In this document: positions 21,250-30,661 of the stretch, one piece after another
Layout: every line of letters starts with the position of its first letter
How positions within the stretch are numbered: the first letter of the stretch is position 1
Source of the DNA: Puccinia triticina
Lineage: Eukaryota; Basidiomycota; Pucciniomycetes; Pucciniales; Pucciniaceae
Reading direction: 5' to 3'
Length of the DNA: 64,000 bases
Assembly: GCF_026914185.1 (NCBI RefSeq)
Contig: NC_070566.1
Coordinates: forward strand, 5,332,001-5,396,000
Position numbers and translations under genes: made by a program
Notes under the pieces: model-generated
Databases searched by the model: none
What the model saw: only the letters and a program-made list of their open reading frames with translations
What the model was told of the DNA's origin: nothing

Positions 21250-22815
21250 CTAACAATCAGCCCGAAATGTCGAGCGCGGAAGTTTTTGCAGCATTTGGAA
21301 TGTGACAAAGTAGGTGCCTGTCAAATCCAACCAAGCGAAGACAGCAGAAATAGACGCTAATATCTCCTGAGCTATTTGTGGGCTAATGCTAATTTTGGTA
21401 TCAAATGAAAGAGGGGATCCTGGCAAACGTTTTGAGCATACAATATGGCCATAATGGTGAGTATAGAGGCGCTTTTGTGGTGGATGAAGTTTGGACAAAT
21501 TTTTGCTAGCAGGGAAGATGCATTTCCTAGAGAACTGCTTGGTAGCAAGCCTCATGAGAAAAATGATCCAATCCAAGTATGCGAACGGCTTCATAGTATC
21601 TGATAGAAGGGAATTGCTTTTTGTTCGTCCGCTGGCGCCGCTAATCAAGAGGATATGAGAACAACACTCCACTTTGGGTTGTACAATGGGGTAACTAGTC
21701 AAGAAAAGCTGTTGAGACTTCGGGTGTAAAGGCCTTGGACTTGTTCCGAAAGAAGAAAAGGCTGGTCGCAAACTGCTCGCGTTCGAGTTAGAGCCTTCCA
21801 TGCCTCCTGTATTTATAATTACAGGTAGTCTGAAGGGAAATCCGTCGTCATTCGTCCTCCTATCGCGTCCTAGCCAGTCAACTCCATTGTAATTTTCTAT
21901 TCCTCTTGTATCCAACAAGTCAATCATTTCTGTGCCTCCAGAGACCTTCGAGACCTTCGCGCAAATCCTGGACACTAGAAAGCACTGATTAGATGTCTTT
22001 TTCTTAACCACTGACCACCAAGATTTAGATCCCAATCTGTAGATTTCTGATATTTTCCTGTGGTTTGAAGCTGGATGAGGGGAAGAAAGTTGAATAGGTT
22101 GGTCCACTGAGTTGATTTCTTTTGGTGTTAGAGGAGTAAAGGCTGAGCCAGGGTGATTTATGTTTGATTGAATATTTATTTTCCAGTTCTGAATGTTGGG
22201 TAGGATAATTGGTACAACAGAATCCTGTCCAGGTGAGTCCATGATTGATAGTGAGTCCTCTCTAGCAGTGAGTTCCAATCCAGGTTGATAAGCCAGCTCC
22301 TCGGATATGAAATTTTCCATTAATCCATTTTCCTGTAGGGTCTGATGGGGTTTTCCAATGATGTTGTTGTCCATGTGAGGAGGTAGGAATTTTCCATCTG
22401 TGAGGGCTGCAAACTGTTTGGTGAGAGTATCCAATTGTTGTTGCAAGGGAGTGGCTTCTGCAGGTTTGGAAGGTTTAACTATAGAGGGAGAAGGTTTGCT
22501 GGTGGTGGCAGGTGAGTTGTCCTTGGCATTTGGGGTGTCTGTCTTATTGAGTCTCCTCCTGTTGATAAATACTACTGATTTGACCTTCTTAACTCCTTTA
22601 CTGATGGGATCCTGGTACCTTGGCATGGCTGGTTCTCTGTTTAAGAAGTGAGTGTTGGACCTGGTGGGGTGTGTTGAATGGTCCCTTTGGCGCTGATATC
22701 TGGGAAAATGAATTGGAATACCTATAAAATTCTCTGATTCTTCTGACTGTTGATTTTTGTCCCTGTAGGGTCTATAACTGGGTATAGCAGGAGGTGCCAT
22801 GCCTTGGTGAGACAT
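21250..22815 (-). CDS. 521-codon ORF of the nested LTR element, function unknown
   Basis: Uninterrupted frame starting MSHQGMAPPAIPSYRPYRDK. The first ~120 residues are rich in Arg, Pro, Gln and Ser, with a basic KKVKSVVFINRRRLNK stretch. Residues ~125-150 contain a Gln/Leu-rich heptad-like segment (LQQQLDTLTKQFAALTDG) that could form a short coiled coil. The remainder has no recognised domain and no CCHC zinc knuckle. Its place after the 5' LTR and primer site suggests a Gag-like protein. The second half looks less biased and may be partly non-coding or captured sequence. It is the only intact long frame in an otherwise non-coding element. Confidence 0.5.
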   Translation of the reverse strand: MSHQGMAPPAIPSYRPYRDKNQQSEESENFIGIPIHFPRYQRQRDHSTHPTRSNTHFLNREPAMPRYQDPISKGVKKVKSVVFINRRRLNKTDTPNAKDNSPATTSKPSPSIVKPSKPAEATPLQQQLDTLTKQFAALTDGKFLPPHMDNNIIGKPHQTLQENGLMENFISEELAYQPGLELTAREDSLSIMDSPGQDSVVPIILPNIQNWKINIQSNINHPGSAFTPLTPKEINSVDQPIQLSSPHPASNHRKISEIYRLGSKSWWSVVKKKTSNQCFLVSRICAKVSKVSGGTEMIDLLDTRGIENYNGVDWLGRDRRTNDDGFPFRLPVIINTGGMEGSNSNASSLRPAFSSFGTSPRPLHPKSQQLFLTSYPIVQPKVECCSHILLISGASGRTKSNSLLSDTMKPFAYLDWIIFLMRLATKQFSRKCIFPASKNLSKLHPPQKRLYTHHYGHIVCSKRLPGSPLSFDTKISISPQIAQEILASISAVFAWLDLTGTYFVTFQMLQKLPRSTFRADC

Positions 22816-23018
22816 AGTTGGAATAGGTAATTTGAATTTAAGTCTGGAAGTGTTGAAGGTTGATAGTGGATGTGCTGATAGTGTTACTGATGGTTGAAAT
22901 AGATTCTAATAGTAGGAGGTTGGTTTATAAAGGAGGAGTATGAGAAGTGTAGGTAAAGTAGTATGTAGCTGATGGTGCAAGTGTTACTAAGGCTGAAGAT
23001 ATCTGAAATATAGAAAGG

Positions 23019-23037
23019 CCACTGTTGGGACACCACT
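23019..23037 (-). other. Primer-binding site of the nested LTR element
   Basis: On the minus strand the right LTR ends in CCACA and is followed by AGTGGTGTCCCAACAGTGG, a TGG-type primer site at the expected place. This sets the right LTR as the 5' LTR. Confidence 0.55.
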
Positions 23038-23919
23038 TGTGGAACTACTCAAAGGGGAGAATAGAGCTTGGAAGGGAAATGGATAGCAACAATAGTACTA
23101 ACGTAAGCTATGCAAGGGTGCTGATGAGGCTGCCTTCCTGACTAATGCTGAGGGGATGAGAGTAACACTAAGAAAAAGAAGAAAAGGTGTGGCTGATTTC
23201 TACTTGATCTTAGGAGCTAGTACTATGAGCTGACTACTGACTACTGAGGGTGAGAGGGTTGGAGCAGTGATGGAAGAGGGGAAAGCAATGGCAATGGTTC
23301 AATAGCAATGGGTTCAGGAGCAACTGCACTGATATCAATGGGTGATGAGTAATTTCTAACTTATAATTTCTGTATATAGAATTCTGCATAAGGTACAAGT
23401 GAGGGGGGGAAAGACAGTTCTTATATGAAGGAAGGATGAGCACAGACAATGAGGAGTTTGGCTATGGGAAGGAAGGTTGTACAAATAGGGAAGAGTGATG
23501 TGAACATAGTAACAACTTGTAATGATGAGCACTACTGAAAGAGGTAAGCACAGATCCAATGATGTAATGTGTACAATAGGTATAGTACATAATGAGAAAT
23601 GTATGTAAAGGGTTTAGTATGTGAGAGTAATTATGTAAAAGGAATGTACTGTAATGATTCAAGTAAGTTACTAATGAATTGAGTATTGTAACTAATGAAG
23701 ACTGTAGGTTGTCTGTAAGTCTTATATTCTCTATAACTACTGAACCATTGAAGATAAGGGGGTACTATGTATGAGTGACTATAGGTAAAATCTGGCGTAG
23801 AATCTGAATATGCAATAATAATGAGGTATTTGTGAACGTTTATGGGGAGATGGGCAATGTAATGATGAATATATGTAAAGAAAAGCAATAAAATACTACT
23901 TATGGTTTGGAATGGCACA
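23038..23919 (-). repeat. LTR of the nested element (5' LTR in its sense)
   Basis: Starts TGTGGAACTACTC, as in the left LTR, and runs collinear to GGTTTGGAATGG, after which it diverges into DIRS-B sequence (CACAACGG). The last ~10 bases of the left LTR are missing here, consistent with a small deletion across the LTR/target junction. Confidence 0.8.
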
Positions 23920-24153
23920 ACGGAGGACATCAAAATCAATCAGATTTTAATGGTTATGACCATTATGCACAAGGCAACGGGTATGGGAAAAGAAACCAGG
24001 ATTGTTTTGAGAACAACAACAATTTTTCAAGCCCCTATGGGAGTTCATCCGGCAGAGGCCGCGGAGGTCTTGAGAAGGAACAAGGGTCCTCCAGAAACTT
24101 AGGCAAGAGAGACACAGGCAGCAAAGCTCCTTCAAAAGAGAAAGATCCCCAGT
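23920..24153 (+). pseudogene. DIRS-B gag, C-terminal part after the insertion
   Basis: Continues the Gly/Asn-rich gag tail (HNGGHQNQSDFNGYDHYAQG, then GYGKRNQDCF and GSSSGRGRGG), comparable with GYKGLNFDPNYVDKRAGNSS in DIRS-A. Ends at a TAG near 24153. A one-base frame difference to the upstream half remains after removing the insertion. Confidence 0.65.
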
Positions 24154-24319
24154 AGGCTCTGGTTTCATATTTTTTCCATTTTTGCCCATGTATTGTTGTG
24201 TAAAAGGGACATTACATTTAACAGAAACAAAATGATTGTTTTTTCTTTAAATCCAACTCATAAGAGTGGTTTGATTTGTTTATGTGTTTCTGAGATCTTT
24301 GTGTTATTTCTCTCCATTT

Positions 24320-25310
24320 TTTGAAATTTGTGGCATCACTTCCCAGAGTATACAAGGAGCAAGATAGGAGTAAAAAAATAGATTTGAACCCCCAATCCAA
24401 AGATCTGACTCATGGCTGGCCTTTGAGTGTAAAGCGCCAAATGAACATAATTGAGTGGAGAGATTGCCTAACAAGTAATGGGTTGATCAAAGAGAGTATG
24501 GAGATGTGTTGCACGGTTTGAATTTGGCTTTGACCAAGGTATACCTGAACACCAGATAGAAGGATTACAGTTTTTTACTCCAGACAACCATACCTCTTCA
24601 GAAAACGCAAAAGACAAAATCAAAGAGTCAATTACAAAAGAGCTGCTGGCGGGTCGCATGTTTGGACCATTCACTCAAGAAGAAGTAAGCACTAGATTTG
24701 ATTTTTTTCAGGTCTAATCCTCTGGGTGCGGTAGTAAACAACAACGGAGCAATCAGACCTATAAATGATCTGTCTTACCCAAGAAACAACGCAAACATTA
24801 AGTCTGTAAATTCATTTGTAAACAAGAAGGATTTTGATAACACTTGGGACAAGTTTAGTACAGTGTAAAAATTATTTGCTGGCAACAGTAGGCATCTTGA
24901 ATTAGGTTTGTTCAATTGGGAGAAAGCCTAGCGGCAAATCCCCACCCAAACAAATCAATGGAAATACTTAATGGTGAAAGATTTCAACGGAAATTTTTTG
25001 CTTGACACTTGTATTACTTTTGGGGGAGGTGGCCAGCTGTGGCTCCTTCAGAAGACCAGTGGACGACTGGAAAAAGATCACAAAATCTCATTTTGACCTA
25101 GTCAACATTTTCAGATGGGTTGATGACAACCTTTTCATTAGAGGTGGGGAAAAAAAGAAGTTCTCACCTTTTGCGGCAGAACAAAAGTTTATTGGTATTG
25201 TCTGGAACGGGATTGAGAAGACTGTGCGCCTGCTGGACAGGAAATGGCTATCACAACTATCACCATTCCTCATTGAAGAAGACAAGTTTACGTACAAGCA
25301 GTAGAAGTCC
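24320..25310 (+). pseudogene. DIRS-B reverse transcriptase, broken
   Basis: Segments in several frames match the DIRS-A RT in order: GVKNCNPS is only a shadow, while the plus frames give GRMFGPFTQEE, NNGAIRPINDLSYPRNNAN, FNWEKA followed by a stop, YLMVKDFNGNFLLDTCITFG, CGSFRRPVDDW, FRWVDDNLFIRGG and FIGIVWNGIEKTVRL. There is a deletion after the VDD motif compared with DIRS-A, where about 20 further residues occur. At least four stops or frameshifts make it non-functional. It confirms the second DIRS copy and its orientation. Confidence 0.75.
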
Positions 25311-25479
25311 TTGCGGGACGGCTTAACCATGTGGCCTGCATCTTACCACATGTGAAATGTTTTCTTTATTCTCTTCATTGGTGGCTAATGTCATGGCAGT
25401 ACCAAAAAGCGGCCCGCCACCCGCCCAAAGACGTCCTGCTAGACCTAGCAGTATAGAAAGAAACTCTACAGAATTTTGA

Positions 25480-25960
25480 GCCTACACGCATCATCAACTA
25501 CGGCCTACCAATTGGCATTAGCTGGGTAGGAGATGTGTCAACCTCTTTTGGCTCCTTTGGCATAGGGGTATTTGTTGGCCGGCATTGGGCTCAATTTAAA
25601 CTGCACAACCCAAGAGGTTGCTCACAATGGATTTCATACCTAGAGACGGTCGCGGTTTGCCTAGGTTTGATCATGCTTCTGCAGCTGCAATCCCAGAGGG
25701 GTAAAACCCTAGTTGTGTGGACGGACAACACAACCACGGAGAATGGGATAAACAACAAGAGATCCCGGGACATCCAGACAAATGACAAATAGATGAGAAT
25801 TCAAACCATCCTCATCAGGGAGAACATAAATCTTGTTGCGCGGCGGGTCTCTTTGAAGAACAATGGCGCGGACGCCTTGTCAAGAGGAATTTGATCTGGC
25901 CAAGAGGTATGGCACCATTTGGTGATTGACCTCCTCATTGACTTAACTAGCATTTTACAG
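25480..25960 (+). pseudogene. DIRS-B RNase H, truncated by a stop
   Basis: Frames read ISWVGDVSTSFGSFGIGVFVG, YLETVAVCLGLIMLL, VVWTDNTTTENGINNK, then a stop, and after it INLVARRVSLKNNGADALSRG. All acidic residues expected in an RNase H fold are present, unlike in DIRS-A. The downstream sequence becomes unreadable where the recombinase should start. Confidence 0.7.
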
Positions 25961-26173
25961 CAAGTTGCCTTTGTGATATAAGTTATATAGCAATGATTGC
26001 TTGTCAGTTGTTGCCGCACGGTGATAAATGTCCCTGTTCTGGATTTTGCTTCAATGTTGAAGGGATAATTTATCTCTCTTTTTCTTCTTTTGTTGAGTGT
26101 GTTTGTGGTCTAGAGGAATCTAAGGGACAAAGTTGGGGGGCTTGCGTAGGCTCAGGCTGCTCCCTGGGTTAGT

Positions 26174-26491
26174 GGTGCAGCACTATCCCCCCTTTCTCAC
26201 TGCTGTCATTACAGCAATCCCTTGTTTTCCTCCTTCCCCTGGAGGAGAGACCCCTTTTAGATCACTAATCCCCGGCTCAGGAAGCTGAGCCATAGCCCGG
26301 CTGCTCTTAGTGATTGATGAAACTGGGAAGGTTTCAAGGGATCTCTCATCCAAGACCCAAACACTGATCCCGGTGAAAACCTATGTAAAGTAGGGACCAC
26401 CAGATCTACGTTCAGGGCTCTGTGGCCCCCTATGCTGCAGATTCCTGCCCAGAAAAGTGTGCAAGAGAGGAACAAGCGGAGACGGCTTGGA
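26174..26491 (+). repeat. Direct-repeat doublet, copy 1
   Basis: From GCACTATCCCCCCTTTCTCA through TGGAGGAGAGACCCCTTTTA, CAGGAAGCTGAGCC (a short hairpin with CGGCTG), TTAGTGATTGATGAAACTGG and ATCCCGGTGAAAACCTATGT to GAGAGGAACAAG. Copy 2 lies ~600-620 bp downstream. It follows the DIRS-B RNase H, so it may belong to the element's terminal region or be an independent short element. Confidence 0.75.
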
Positions 26492-26793
26492 TTGACGGTG
26501 ACCGGACCGCTAGGGAAGGTCACCCAGGTCCAAGCACACAAGCTTGAGGAGCAGGCCACAAGGCCGGGGGGTATAGGAGAGCACAGGGGCAAGGCCCCTG
26601 CTCCACTCACGCATACAGCTCCCGGGCATAATCAGCTTAGGCTATAACCTGAAGCCTTTTCCCTACCCCATTAGACTTCCGCCTACAGTGCCGTCTCAAG
26701 GTTTTCCTCTCTCAGGCGACTCCTTTTTTCAACCACCCACCCACCCCATGTTGGTGTATTGTCAACCCCTTTGGGATGAGCTTAACCGCTTGG

Positions 26794-27091
26794 GGTGTAG
26801 CACTATCCCCCCTTTCTCACTGCTGTCAATACAGCGACCCCTTGTTTTCCTCCTTGCCCCTGGAGGAGAGACCCCTTTTAGATCACTTATCCCAGCTCAG
26901 GAAGCTGAGCCGTAGCCCGGCTGCTCTTAGTGATTGATGAAACTGGGCCAAGACCCAAACACCAATCCCGGTGAAAACCTATGTAATGAAGTGACCACCA
27001 GATCTACGGTCAGGGCTCTGTGGCCCCTTATGCTGCGGAGTCCTGCCCGGAAAAGTGTGCAAGAGAGGAACAAGAGGAGACAACTTGGACT
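26794..27091 (+). repeat. Direct-repeat doublet, copy 2
   Basis: Same block as 26174-26491 with scattered substitutions. It lacks about 27 bases after GATGAAACTGG that copy 1 has. The 300-bp spacer between copies has no repeat or gene. Confidence 0.75.
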
Positions 27092-27099
27092 CATAAGTA

Positions 27100-29569
27100 C
27101 AACATCATGGGAGCAATGAGAAAGGGAAGAAGTAGGAAACAGCTTACCTACCCGGCAAAGATATGTAGACAGTGATCTCTACCGGCTAGGACTTGGAAGG
27201 GAGACATGGCTAGGTACTTGGAGCGTGCTAGCTTGTGATATTCCCTGTAAAACCCCGTGATGCGCGGGGGCTTCACCTGTTAAACCTAGATGTAGTCTAA
27301 AAATCAGAACAGATTGTTTTAGTTTCCTTGGTGCACACAGAGGTTGTTGCACTTTTTGGTCTGGCACAACTGCCCTTACAACTTCTCCAGGTTGTTCAAG
27401 TGGACTTTGAGGATCCACACTGGTAGCCCTTTGAGTCCTGTGGCCTTGCTAGCTACAAATATCTCTAAAACAAAATGTTCATTTTCTACATCATAGCCAT
27501 ACTTGCAATCTCACCTGTGATTATGGAAGGAAGTTGAAAGAATCAATGCAAATGCCAACAGGAGCTTGGATAAATCACTGCTATCAACATGTTGGTGATT
27601 ATAGATCCCATTCACCACCCCAAAAAGGATGACAATGTGCACACATTGCCATGATTGATACATTGCTACTACATAGGTCTTAACTGGTCCTACCACAAAG
27701 TATAACCTTGTGGTACAGTCATGTAACTGAAACTTAAACTTGTTTTTACTTGGTTAACTGATCCCATCCCTTCCTACTCATATTGCACATACATCCTGGA
27801 AGTAATTTTGGATGATTGTCCAAAATCACTACTGAGCACCCTGGCTCTACACTGGAATTATCCAAGTAAGAGAAGCTTTAGAACATGGCCATAAGCACAC
27901 ATTGCCTTCTTGGGGTTGTGCCAGGTGTTTGAGGAAAGTAAGAGTGTTGTTTCAGGAAAGTAAGAATCTCCTTTTTTGGGGTGGTGATTGTCAGAGAGCA
28001 CCAAGTTTAAAGCAAATGTGAATGGAGATCTGTAACTTGGTACTTTGGGGAAGTTGTTGTTGGCAGAAGAGGGGATGCCACATTGCTTCATGTGTTCATG
28101 ATTCCTTTCCACTGCAACATTACCAAATCCCTGGAAGAGCTTCCAGACTACTTCACCAGCCCTCAGTGAGCCACACGTTGGATCAGCAAATACCAGGAAT
28201 TTGCATCAATTGTCAATATTGTCCAATTATTTCAAGACCCTCATGTCATTTTCTCCACCCAACCATCCACATAATGCCTGCACACTTTTGAGATTTAGAA
28301 TCAACCAACACTTGGGAAGCTTGGGGGGGAGTGCCTCCTTGCCTTGAACATTTTTCATAACTGGGTGCAATGTCTACTCCATCATATGCATAATCAAACA
28401 TGAAATGATATACAACTATAAGATGTATTGTACCAGTGCACGTACAGGACTCAGGCAATGCCTAGGAAATCAAATTAATTTCTGAATCACTGAGAGGAAA
28501 GGAGCAGGGGACAGAGGCTCCTTATAAGAGGAGCCGCTGTGGTGAGCAAAACAGCACCAAAGGTCCATGGTACAAGATCCAGATGAAGACTCAAGATTCA
28601 AGTGACCAGTTATCAAGATCAAGCCCTCAAGATTATCTGTCTCAAATCTCAAACTCAAGATTCAAGATGTTATGATTGATGTTGATTATTGTTGTTGATT
28701 TTTCTCTCTGTTCTTTTTGATGATGCTTCAGTTCAGTTACAACTCCTTTTTCCATTGCACCTATTCTCTTATGTTACTCTCCTCATTTTTCTATGTATGT
28801 GGTTTATCTTTCTTTGTGTGGGTTTTGTTTTGTTTGTGTTGTGCAGAACTTGTTTGTAGTTAGGGATGTGATGAACATGTCAAAGACATGTTCACTTCCT
28901 CAAGTCTGAGTTTGAACTTTGAACTCAGATGATGGGAAGGATGGCAGTCCCCTGATCCACAAAATACCCCATCAAGATTTTCAGATCCTTATCCTCATCA
29001 TCTCATCAGATCCTTATCAACCCTCAAGATCCTCATTAGCGTCCCTTTCCAGATCCTGAACCCCCAAACCCACCAAAAAGTCTCACTGAAAATTTTGTTC
29101 AACCCCCTTTCTCTGGTTTTTCTCAGATCTCATTCATCCTAGGACCTCACAGGAAGGCAGGCTCATCACCACCAGCCCTTCCAAGCACTGCCTACGGCCT
29201 GGCACCGTAGGAGTTCCACACTGCATACACAACTGGACACACCAGTCACATCATAAGGAGTGAATAGAAAGGCACTCAAGACATGCTACATGAACTAAAG
29301 AGGGAAACACCTGCCTGGCTGAGCAAAGGAGCGACTGATACTGAAGACTTGGAACACTAACACTGGGCCTAAGCCCAGCCCTGTAAGTAGAAGCCATGCA
29401 TTGAGTTCCCTGTGTCATACAGGGACTCAATGGTCTCTACTCAGGTTGTGAGATCTGAATAGGGCTGCATTGTAGCATGGCTGCAGTATCCTTAACTCAG
29501 CTGGAACTCATCTGAAACTCAGTAGTAACTCAACTGGACCCCAAAACACAAATTGTCTGTAACCAAAAT
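27100..29569. other. No supported gene; possible LTR fragments
   Basis: Short frames only. 27322-27394 is a dispersed repeat also found at 62432-62505. Around 28525 there is TTATAAGAGGAGCCGCTGTG and at about 28872 the dyad GAACATGTCAAAGACATGTT. A CACTGCCTACGGCCTGGCAC block near 29184 resembles CGCTGCCTAAGGTCTCACAC near 57740. These hints suggest old solo LTRs with unclear ends. Confidence 0.35.
27322..27394 (+). repeat. Dispersed repeat, copy 1
   Basis: GTTTCCTTG, TTGTTGCACTTTTTGGTCTG, GGCACAAC and TTCTCCAGGTTG occur in the same order and spacing at 62432-62505 with moderate divergence. Confidence 0.6.
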
Positions 29570-29914
29570 TTAACTGAAGTTTAAAGCACCAATCACACAC
29601 TGTTTGTACCAGAGGTTGACTTCAATCAAAATGGTGTTGGAGCCATTTGCCCCCAAACCTTCCCTGGTGCAGGAAGACAAACTCTTTACACCTGTGTAAG
29701 AAGAGACATAGGAAGTTGAGATCATTCCATTGTTCTTTAGGATTGCCACAACTTCACTAGTCTCTTTGTTGTATATCTTAGTGTAACCAGATTCATGAAT
29801 AATAAATTTCACCCTCACAGTCTGAAGTGCCAATTGGTTTTCCTCCTCCTTGGGATTTTTGAGCAACAATTTTGATTTTTGAGGGTTTGGGATTGTTTCT
29901 TGGATCCTCAACAT
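29570..29914 (-). pseudogene. Unassigned ORF, possibly a copia pre-integrase remnant
   Basis: A 114-codon frame. The segment GYTKIYNKETSEVVAILKNN loosely resembles the region between protease and integrase in copia polyproteins, where a K-I-Y-N/D-K-x-T pattern is followed by a V-A-x-G and N-x-L-Y pattern. No catalytic motif is present and the upstream sequence is interrupted by stops. The assignment is weak. Confidence 0.25.
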
Positions 29915-30265
29915 GAGCAGCTTTGAGTTCTTTTTGTTCTTCTATCCTCTTGTTGTAATCCTTGGTTTTTGCTCAAAACAGGTCAATTGGTTTCACCTTC
30001 CTTGTTAGAATTTGCCCTCCAGGTGGTCGTACTGGAGCAGATGTGAAGGATTTGCCACTTTTCTTCACACGTGTATTCTGCTTCTGGTTAAATAAGCATT
30101 TCTTTGCATGCACTGGTAGGAATTCTGATGATTGTTTTCATTGAAGTCCATATGAGCAAGTTTTGTATTGTTCAATTTGATTAGACAGTGATCGTAGTTC
30201 CCAAAAGCAATGAAATTAAACACAAATCCAAACAAACGAAGTTGAATGAGGGGAAAACAAAGCGA

Positions 30266-30275
30266 CATCAAGTAA
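30266..30275. repeat. Target site duplication of the Mutator-like element, left copy
   Basis: CATCAAGTAA here equals CATCAAGTAA at 36198-36207, immediately outside the two terminal inverted repeats. A 10-bp duplication is in the range known for Mutator-like elements (8-11 bp). Confidence 0.8.
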
Positions 30276-30347
30276 CGGTTAAGTGAATTTTGCAAACCAT
30301 CTTTTACAACCCTTATGGGTTGTAAAACCGATGGGTTGTAAAATTCC
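30276..30347. repeat. Left terminal inverted repeat of the Mutator-like element
   Basis: Pairs with 36127-36197. The best-conserved stretch is TTTTACAACCCTTATGGGTT on this side against TTTTACAACCCTTATAGGTT on the reverse complement of the right side, followed by GTAAAACCG on both. The outer ends align as GGTTAAG and GGTCGCT. The repeat itself contains smaller GGGTTGTAAAA and TTTTACAACCC words. Confidence 0.8.
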
Positions 30348-30661
30348 ATAGCCCCCGGGGTGTTATGCAATTTTACAACCCATAGGGCTAATTTGGACGT
30401 ATGTAAATAAATAGGTTGCAAATAATAGTATGTAAAATTGCGTCAGACATGCATATGGACTAAATTCACAAACCATGTCTTGCAACTCTCGCATGATGCG
30501 GTTGTGAAATTACGTTACAAGCTTTGCATATGTAATTTCACAAGCTAAGTTCTTGCAACCTAGTATCGCATGCAAAATATGCTATGTAAATAAGCTTTAC
30601 AAGCCCGTGAGATATAATTTTACATCACATGTGAACTCAACTTGCAATCGAAAGAACCCCG
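30348..30661. other. 5' sub-terminal region of the Mutator-like element
   Basis: Repeated TTTTACAACCC, GGGTTGTAAAA, TGCAACC and TTGCAAAC words in both orientations, for example near 30320-30345, 30370-30380 and 30530-30560. It would hold the promoter of the transposase gene; no clear TATA box was identified. Confidence 0.5.

Larger units (their letters stand above)
17767..23919 (-). mobile_element. Pol-less LTR retrotransposon (LARD-like) nested in DIRS-B gag
   Basis: Two LTRs of about 973 and 882 bp enclose 4.3 kb. The primer-binding site next to the right LTR and the polypurine tract next to the left LTR fix the orientation as minus. The only long frame is the 521-codon ORF at 21250-22815. 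No protease, RT, RNase H or integrase motif is seen in any frame. The left flank is TATGG. The right end appears to have lost 14 bases between two ATGG words, which would explain the missing LTR end and second TATGG copy. Confidence 0.8.
16600..26000 (+). mobile_element. DIRS-B: second DIRS-like relic, plus strand, split by an LTR element
   Basis: Homologous to DIRS-A through gag, RT and RNase H but on the opposite strand and more broken. The outer limits are approximate because no boundary signal was found. The LTR element at 17767-23919 interrupts gag. No tyrosine recombinase could be found downstream of RNase H, so the 3' end is deleted or diverged beyond recognition. Confidence 0.75.

Noticed and set aside
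21230..21260. tRNA-like B box (GGTTCGATCGA)
   Set aside because: No matching A box or cloverleaf could be drawn around it.
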